Source: Paludibacteraceae bacterium
Lineage (GTDB): Bacteria; Bacteroidota; Bacteroidia; Bacteroidales; Paludibacteraceae
Assembly (NCBI GenBank): GCA_024400275.1
Contig: JAKSMY010000043.1
Span: 1 to 17,412 of the forward strand
Length of the DNA: 17,412 bases
Direction: 5' to 3'
Below, piece after piece: positions 13,219 through 17,412 of the stretch. Made by a program: the position numbers and the translations under genes. The notes beneath the pieces were generated by a model, which was not told the DNA's origin, did no database searches, and saw only the letters and a list, made by a program, of their open reading frames with translations. Numbering within the stretch: the stretch's first letter is position 1; each line of letters starts with the position of its first letter.

Positions 13219-14760
13219 TTATTTTGTAGCATCTTCTAATTTTTTCATCATCGAGAACATAAAGACGGCAGCGACAAGGCAAACGCCTACGAATACACTC
13301 CAAACCATCCACAAAGGCAGGTCTCCCCATAAACTGCCACCTACACTAACAAGGAAATTACCGATGGCAGTAGCCACAAACCACAGACCCATCATCATAC
13401 CCTTGTATTGCGGAGGAGCAACCTTGCTGACGAACGATATTCCCATCGGGCTCAACAGCAATTCACCGAAAGTCAAAATCAAATAGGTAACGATTAGCAC
13501 GTTGGCATTGGCAAAAGTAGCACCACCGGTGACACGTGCCAGTTCTTGTGCCGAAGGAGTCAGCAAACCTTGAGAACATAGTGCCATTACCAAATAAGCC
13601 ATAGCAGCCACCAACATACCGTACGCTATCTTGCGCGGAGCAGAAGGTTCTTTACCTTTAGCAGCCAACGCACCGAAAATAGCCATCGACACAGGAGTCA
13701 AAGCCACCACATAGAAGGGGTTGAACTGTTGGAAGATAGGAGCGTCTAAGGTAATGCCTTCGGGACTAATGTTCAGATATTTATACACCAGCACGGCAAC
13801 AGGCAACACAACAGCCGCAGCCGACACTGCTTTACCACGTGCATTCTTGCTTTGGAACAAACCAAATAAGCCGTACACAATAATCGCCAACATAACCAAG
13901 TTGATAATGTCGAACGCCATTGATTGCACACCCGTACTGATGGGATTGACAAACTCGTTGGCGAAATAGGTCAGAGTCAGACCGTTCTGGTGGAACGCCA
14001 TCCAGAAGAATATAACGACTGCAAAGACGAGGCACAAAGCCACGATACGTTTTTTAGTCTGCTCGGGGGTCAGTTGTTCAACCTGCTGACCGGACGCAGA
14101 TTGCTGTTTAGCGGTATTCTCCACATGACGGAACCAAGAACGGCAAGCGTAGTAAATAGCAATACTCAACACCAACGAAGCACAAGCCACCATGAAAGCA
14201 AAGTGGTAACTGTCGTTCACCGAATAGCCCAGACTTTCTTGTGCCCAAGCCATGATTTTGACGGCAGCCGTGGGAGCAAACATGGCACCGATATTGATTG
14301 CCATATAGAAAAGCGAGAAAGCCGAATCACGACGGTCGGCATACTTGGGGTCGTCATAAAGATTACCTACCATCACTTGCAAGTTGCCTTTGAACAAACC
14401 GGTTCCGAAACTAATCAGGAGCAACGCTGCAAACATAGCCGTCATAGGCAGTGCCACCGAACCGTTGTCTATACCTCCCATTGGCACTGCCAACAGGACA
14501 TAACCAAGGAACATAATCAGAATACCGATTGTTACGCACTTGCCGTAACCAATCTTATCTGCTACAATACCACCGATGAGTGGCAAGAAATACACCAATG
14601 CCAAGAAGCCCGAATAGATATAACCTGCCATAGCAGGAGCCAGACCAAAATTGGCACGTAAAAAAAGTGCAAACACGGCTAACATCGTGTAGTAGCCAAA
14701 ACGTTCGCCTGTGTTGGCGAGAGCGAGAGCGTAAAGCCCTTTAGGTTGATTGTCAAACAT
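13219..14760 (-). CDS. POT-family proton-dependent di-/tripeptide transporter
   Basis: This 513-residue major-facilitator protein has about 14 hydrophobic segments. The N-terminal KGLYALALANTGERFGYYTM (7-26) and the PTR2 signature region (LFKGNLQVMVGNLY, DRRDSAFSLFYMAINIGAMF) identify the POT/DtpT family, which imports short peptides with protons. In the ExxERFxYY motif of helix 1 the first Glu is Asn16 here, while E19 and R20 remain; Bacteroides relatives that I recall show the same change. The C-terminal half has the usual LLSPMGISFVSKVAPPQYKG loop. It lies 36 bp after ilvE in a repeat-filled gap. Peptide import fits the asaccharolytic or mixed diet of many Bacteroidales and the secreted scavenging enzymes nearby. 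Confidence 0.93.
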   Translation of the reverse strand: MFDNQPKGLYALALANTGERFGYYTMLAVFALFLRANFGLAPAMAGYIYSGFLALVYFLPLIGGIVADKIGYGKCVTIGILIMFLGYVLLAVPMGGIDNGSVALPMTAMFAALLLISFGTGLFKGNLQVMVGNLYDDPKYADRRDSAFSLFYMAINIGAMFAPTAAVKIMAWAQESLGYSVNDSYHFAFMVACASLVLSIAIYYACRSWFRHVENTAKQQSASGQQVEQLTPEQTKKRIVALCLVFAVVIFFWMAFHQNGLTLTYFANEFVNPISTGVQSMAFDIINLVMLAIIVYGLFGLFQSKNARGKAVSAAAVVLPVAVLVYKYLNISPEGITLDAPIFQQFNPFYVVALTPVSMAIFGALAAKGKEPSAPRKIAYGMLVAAMAYLVMALCSQGLLTPSAQELARVTGGATFANANVLIVTYLILTFGELLLSPMGISFVSKVAPPQYKGMMMGLWFVATAIGNFLVSVGGSLWGDLPLWMVWSVFVGVCLVAAVFMFSMMKKLEDATK

Positions 14761-14770
14761 AGAAATTAAT

Positions 14771-14805
14771 AATTGATAATTGATACTTGATATTTGTTAG
14801 TTGAT
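14771..14805. repeat. Degenerate 7-bp repeat array at the ilvE 3' end and POT leader
   Basis: AATTGAT, AATTGAT, ACTTGAT, ATTTGTT and AGTTGAT run in series. The array supplies the ilvE stop codon (14797-14799) and most of the gap before the POT ATG. Confidence 0.65.
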
Positions 14806-15867
14806 TATTGTGCACCAGTGGTGTTTATCTTCGGCACGGCCGTATTGTATATCTTGCAAGGTATTCCGCAGGCTTAACAAGATTGGTCCCGGAGCTTGTG
14901 GCAAGGTGTAAACCGTATTCTTATCGGGGTCGATAACCTTATCAATAGGCGAGATAACGCAAGCCGTACCGCACGCCCCTGCCTCCTGCATCGCAGATAA
15001 TTCCCCCAAGGGGATATGCCGCCTAGTAACTTTCATTCCACGTTCTTTTGCCAATGTCATCAGCGAATCATTGGTGATAGACGGCAAAATGGCCGATGAA
15101 CGGGGAGTAATATATTCGACACCCCCTGCCCCCTCCTTAAGGGGGTTCACTTTGATGCCGATAAAGTTGGCAGCCGAACATTCATCTATATAGCGGTGAA
15201 AACGGCTATCCAAGAAGAGACAGTCATACCCCTGCAGATGGGCTGCTTCCGTGCCCCGGAAAGAGGACGCGTAGTTACCGCCCACCTTGAAATGTCCCGT
15301 ACCGAACATGGCAGCACGATCGACATGCCGATTAACGATAAAAGTCTGGCACGGAATACGATTGGAGTGTGCCACTTTATAGTACGGACCGATAGGCGAC
15401 GGAATAATAATGAACTCAAAGTCCCAACCGGGGCCTACACCCAATTTGGGTGTTGTACCTATCAACAGCGGACGCAGATAGAGGGTGGCTCCCGTTTCGT
15501 AAGGAGGAAGGAACCGTTTGTTTTTCTTAACTGCCATTTCCACCATCTGACCATAAAGTGCCATCGGTACGGGAGCCATATATAATCCTTCCGCCGAACG
15601 TGCCATACGCTCTGCATTGGCCTGCCAACGGAAAGCACGTATTTTGCCATCTACACCACGGAAGACTTTCAAACCCTCAAACGCCTCCTGCCCGTATTGG
15701 AGAGCCGTGGCGCACACATGCATCGGCAACACCTTATTGCGTGTGGCATACGGCGCGCCCCATTCACCCACCAAGCGTCCGTCCTGCCACTTGCCGTGGA
15801 AAGACGCCCGGACGATATAATCCGTCTCGGTGTAACTAAATCGTAATTCTTGCCAATCTATATTCAT
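14797..15867 (-). CDS. ilvE: Branched-chain-amino-acid aminotransferase
   Basis: IlvE is a PLP enzyme that carries out the last step of leucine, isoleucine and valine synthesis and the first step of their breakdown. The 356-residue protein is of the longer (BCAT type 2) form: LQYGQEAFEGLKVFRG (57-71), LYLRPLLIGT (129-138), FGTGHFKVGGNYASS (188-202, PLP lysine K194), ILPSITNDSL and GACGTACVISPI. I chose the ATG at 15867, which overlaps the WbqC-like stop as TGATG; a GTG one codon earlier is possible. Residues 242-250 (PLKEGAGGV) interrupt the usual GIK-x-N-x-YITP segment, adding about nine residues, and come from a GC-rich repeat also seen in ribE. This is a surface loop in the family, so activity is probably kept. 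Confidence 0.96.
   Translation of the reverse strand: MNIDWQELRFSYTETDYIVRASFHGKWQDGRLVGEWGAPYATRNKVLPMHVCATALQYGQEAFEGLKVFRGVDGKIRAFRWQANAERMARSAEGLYMAPVPMALYGQMVEMAVKKNKRFLPPYETGATLYLRPLLIGTTPKLGVGPGWDFEFIIIPSPIGPYYKVAHSNRIPCQTFIVNRHVDRAAMFGTGHFKVGGNYASSFRGTEAAHLQGYDCLFLDSRFHRYIDECSAANFIGIKVNPLKEGAGGVEYITPRSSAILPSITNDSLMTLAKERGMKVTRRHIPLGELSAMQEAGACGTACVISPIDKVIDPDKNTVYTLPQAPGPILLSLRNTLQDIQYGRAEDKHHWCTIIN
15121..15146 (-). repeat. GC-rich partial palindrome inserted in frame in ilvE
   Basis: Two C-rich blocks are followed by CCTTAAGG and a G run (ACCCCCTGCC, then CCCTCCTTAAGGGGGT). On the coding strand it starts CCC CTT AAG, in the same phase as CCC CTA CAG of the ribE copy. Confidence 0.7.
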
Positions 15868-16376
15868 CACAACAGGGTCTCAGGACCCTTTTCAAATAAT
15901 GTATCCAATATACTCAATTCATTTTGCCATGCGTGGCGGTCGGTCCATGTCTGTCCGGACCAGGAACTTGAATAGTTGATAGTTGACAGTTGACAGTTGA
16001 TAGTTGGTTTATTCTGTATCAAGTTCCATATCGTTTCCGTCAGCGCACTGTTCAGGTCAATCAGGTATTTGGTTTCGCGTTCATAGAAGGGACGCAAGTA
16101 GTCCTCGTAGTAGAGGAAATAGGGTGTCTGTTCATAAACCGAGCGAATAGCCATCCAATGCTGGTGCTGCCAATGCTGCTGATAACTGATTTGTATATCG
16201 CGAGTCTGCTGTTTGGACTCAACTTTGCATACCGGTACGGTCAGGCGGATATCATTACGCAGAAGGCACCGGTTGCGGAAAGTCTGCTTTTCAAAGGTCT
16301 CGTTTATCTCAACGGTTGCCGGCAGTTGTTGAAACCAACTGAGAGGACCCAAATATGTCGTGGGCACTACTGCCAT
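15867..16376 (-). CDS. WbqC-like family protein
   Basis: The 169-residue product matches the WbqC-like family, named after a gene in O-antigen clusters and common beside lepB in Bacteroidetes; its biochemical role is not established. Family landmarks are the start (TYLGPLSWFQQL), FEKQTFRNRCLL (28-39), RDIQISYQQHWQHQHWMAIR (59-78), TPYFLYYEDYLRPFYER (84-100) and the end ELSILDTLFEKGPETLL. Relatives I recall are about 200 residues or more. Here the segment between the helix ending near 120 and the conserved tail is short and contains TINCQLSTI (125-133) from a 7-bp repeat array. It overlaps the lepB stop by 10 bp and the ilvE start by 1 bp, so it is firmly inside the operon. Confidence 0.88.
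   Translation of the reverse strand: MAVVPTTYLGPLSWFQQLPATVEINETFEKQTFRNRCLLRNDIRLTVPVCKVESKQQTRDIQISYQQHWQHQHWMAIRSVYEQTPYFLYYEDYLRPFYERETKYLIDLNSALTETIWNLIQNKPTINCQLSTINYSSSWSGQTWTDRHAWQNELSILDTLFEKGPETLL
15974..16008 (-). repeat. 7-bp repeat array inside the WbqC-like gene
   Basis: AGTTGAT, AGTTGAC, AGTTGAC, AGTTGAT and AGTTGGT run without a gap. They are translated as PTINCQLSTIN and are nearly the same as the array in the flippase gene at 7256-7283. Confidence 0.88.
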
Positions 16377-17412
16377 GCTGTCTTACCCAGTCTATTCCAA
16401 CGGATATGTCCGCCAAACCAAGGTTTATCTTTTTCTATGCTCAGCCAAATAAAGACGGGTCTGCCAACGATATGGTCTTCCGGCACGAAACCCCAATAAC
16501 GGCTATCGGCAGATTTATGGCGGTTATCGCCCATCATCCAATAGTAGTTCATCTCAAAGGTATAAGTCTCGCCTATCGCCATCGGTTTGTATTCGTAGGC
16601 ATCTGCAATACGTTTGTACAACCAATAATTATCTTCCGTAATGAGCACTTGATCGCCCTTGCGAGGAATATAGATAGGTCCGTAGTTGTCGCGTGTCCAA
16701 TTGTTATGCCCTAACGGATACACGTCCCCACCCTCGGCTTCGGGCTGTACCTGTATCATCTGCACGTGGGGGTTCTTTTGCAGTTCCGCTTTCATCGCCG
16801 CCGTCAAAGGCAGCAGATAAACGCCGTGACGCACCATCTCACGGTCGTCTTTGCTGATGCCTATTTTGTCCAAATAGGAGTTGCCCAATATATGACCGTC
16901 TGTCACTACGTAATAATTGAACTGCCGTCCCTCGCGCTCCGGCTCTGCCACACCATTGACAATGACTACATTATCAACAATTTGCAAACTGTCGCCCGGC
17001 TCGCCCACACATCGTTTGACATAGTTCTCACGTCTATCTACAGGGCGATAAACAATGTCGCCAAAGACCTGCTTACGATTATGCACGTTCTCCTTGCCGT
17101 AGTAGTAGCATAAAGTATAGTAATCGGGGTTCTGCATCAGGGAACACACCGTATCGCCCGTTGGAAAGTTGAACACCACGATGTCGCCTTTCTTGGGGCT
17201 GTCCCAACCTTTCAGACGCTTATATGCCCACTGTGGGTGCTCAATGAACGACTTGCCACCACCTAACCACGCAGGGAACGTATGCTGCACCAACGGCATC
17301 GAGAGAGGCGTATTGGGCACACGCGCACCGTAACTCATCTTGCTCACAAACAGAAAATCGCCCACACGCAGACTCTTTTCCAAGGACGAGGAAGGGATTT
17401 GGTAGTTTTGGA
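16367..17412 (-). CDS. lepB: Signal peptidase I, partial (N-terminus beyond window)
   Basis: This serine-lysine protease removes signal peptides from exported proteins at the inner membrane. The frame is open from the right edge, where the first readable residues are QNYQIPSSSLEKSLRVGD; the catalytic Ser is the last of the SSS, followed by Leu where Met is usual. The base lysine lies in NYVKRCVGEPGD, and the conserved box E is MMGDNRHKSADSRYWGFVP. The membrane anchor is outside the window. A TTG at 17383 is not the start, because homology continues upstream of it. The large insertion between the Lys box and box E (TDGHILGNSYLDKIGISKDD and beyond) is usual in Bacteroidetes enzymes. It ends in a 10-bp overlap with the WbqC-like gene. 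Confidence 0.95.
   Translation of the reverse strand, partial: QNYQIPSSSLEKSLRVGDFLFVSKMSYGARVPNTPLSMPLVQHTFPAWLGGGKSFIEHPQWAYKRLKGWDSPKKGDIVVFNFPTGDTVCSLMQNPDYYTLCYYYGKENVHNRKQVFGDIVYRPVDRRENYVKRCVGEPGDSLQIVDNVVIVNGVAEPEREGRQFNYYVVTDGHILGNSYLDKIGISKDDREMVRHGVYLLPLTAAMKAELQKNPHVQMIQVQPEAEGGDVYPLGHNNWTRDNYGPIYIPRKGDQVLITEDNYWLYKRIADAYEYKPMAIGETYTFEMNYYWMMGDNRHKSADSRYWGFVPEDHIVGRPVFIWLSIEKDKPWFGGHIRWNRLGKTAWQ

Noticed and set aside
13924..14661. A 245-codon plus-strand open frame opposite the POT gene
   Set aside because: It is antisense to a clearly conserved transporter and its His/Gln/Thr-rich translation has no family resemblance.
6140..16008. CRISPR array made of the 7-bp repeats
   Set aside because: The units are only 7 bp, directly adjacent without spacers, and no cas gene is present.
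17381..17383. TTG at 17383 as the lepB start
   Set aside because: The frame continues to the window edge with the conserved QIPSSSLEKSL active-site region, so the gene is truncated by the window and does not start here.

Overview
The window looks like chromosomal DNA of a member of the Bacteroidales. The support is: Bacteroidetes-type promoters (TTTG, 20-bp spacer, TAnnTTTG) at 1264-1295 and 1610-1641; a long Bacteroidetes-type signal peptidase I followed by a WbqC-like gene; lipoproteins with short lipoboxes; a secreted endonuclease I with Ig-like and FN3-like tails; and few clear Shine-Dalgarno sequences. I cannot name the genus. Every gene I support lies on the minus strand, so transcription runs from right to left.

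Right and centre (17412 down to 1688): a compact run of fourteen genes, many touching or overlapping. In transcription order they are lepB (cut by the window end), a WbqC-like gene, ilvE, a POT peptide transporter, a coiled-coil/EP-linker protein, rsmI, a MOP flippase, ribE, a cytoplasmic FKBP isomerase, a lipoprotein FKBP isomerase, a second MOP flippase, truA, a GH28 polygalacturonase-like lipoprotein, and a secreted endonuclease I. I saw no consensus promoter in the gaps I checked, and several junctions overlap (TGATG or 8-10 bp). Long polycistronic transcription from beyond the right edge is therefore likely. The mix is housekeeping (lepB, ilvE, rsmI, ribE, truA), envelope (flippases, WbqC, FKBP lipoprotein) and scavenging (POT, GH28, endonuclease).

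Left (1 to about 1690): an accessory-looking, AT-richer segment. It holds a partial ORF6N-domain gene, a YoeB/Txe-family toxin with a non-YefM-like antitoxin, and a 413-bp stretch without a clear gene. That stretch contains a second consensus promoter and, about 205 bp further on, a strong intrinsic terminator, which together outline a possible small RNA. The toxin-antitoxin pair is bracketed by a perfect 14-bp inverted repeat whose outer two bases at both ends are TA, possibly marking a small mobile cassette.

The most unusual feature is repetitive DNA scattered through the gene run. One family is arrays of a 7-bp unit (AGTTGAY on the plus strand). They fill intergenic gaps and also lie inside reading frames, so that a flippase and the WbqC-like protein share the peptide TINCQLSTI. 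A second family is a GC-rich partial palindrome inserted in the same reading phase in ribE and ilvE. Together they look like coding-compatible repeats comparable in behaviour, though not in sequence, to the Rickettsia palindromic elements.
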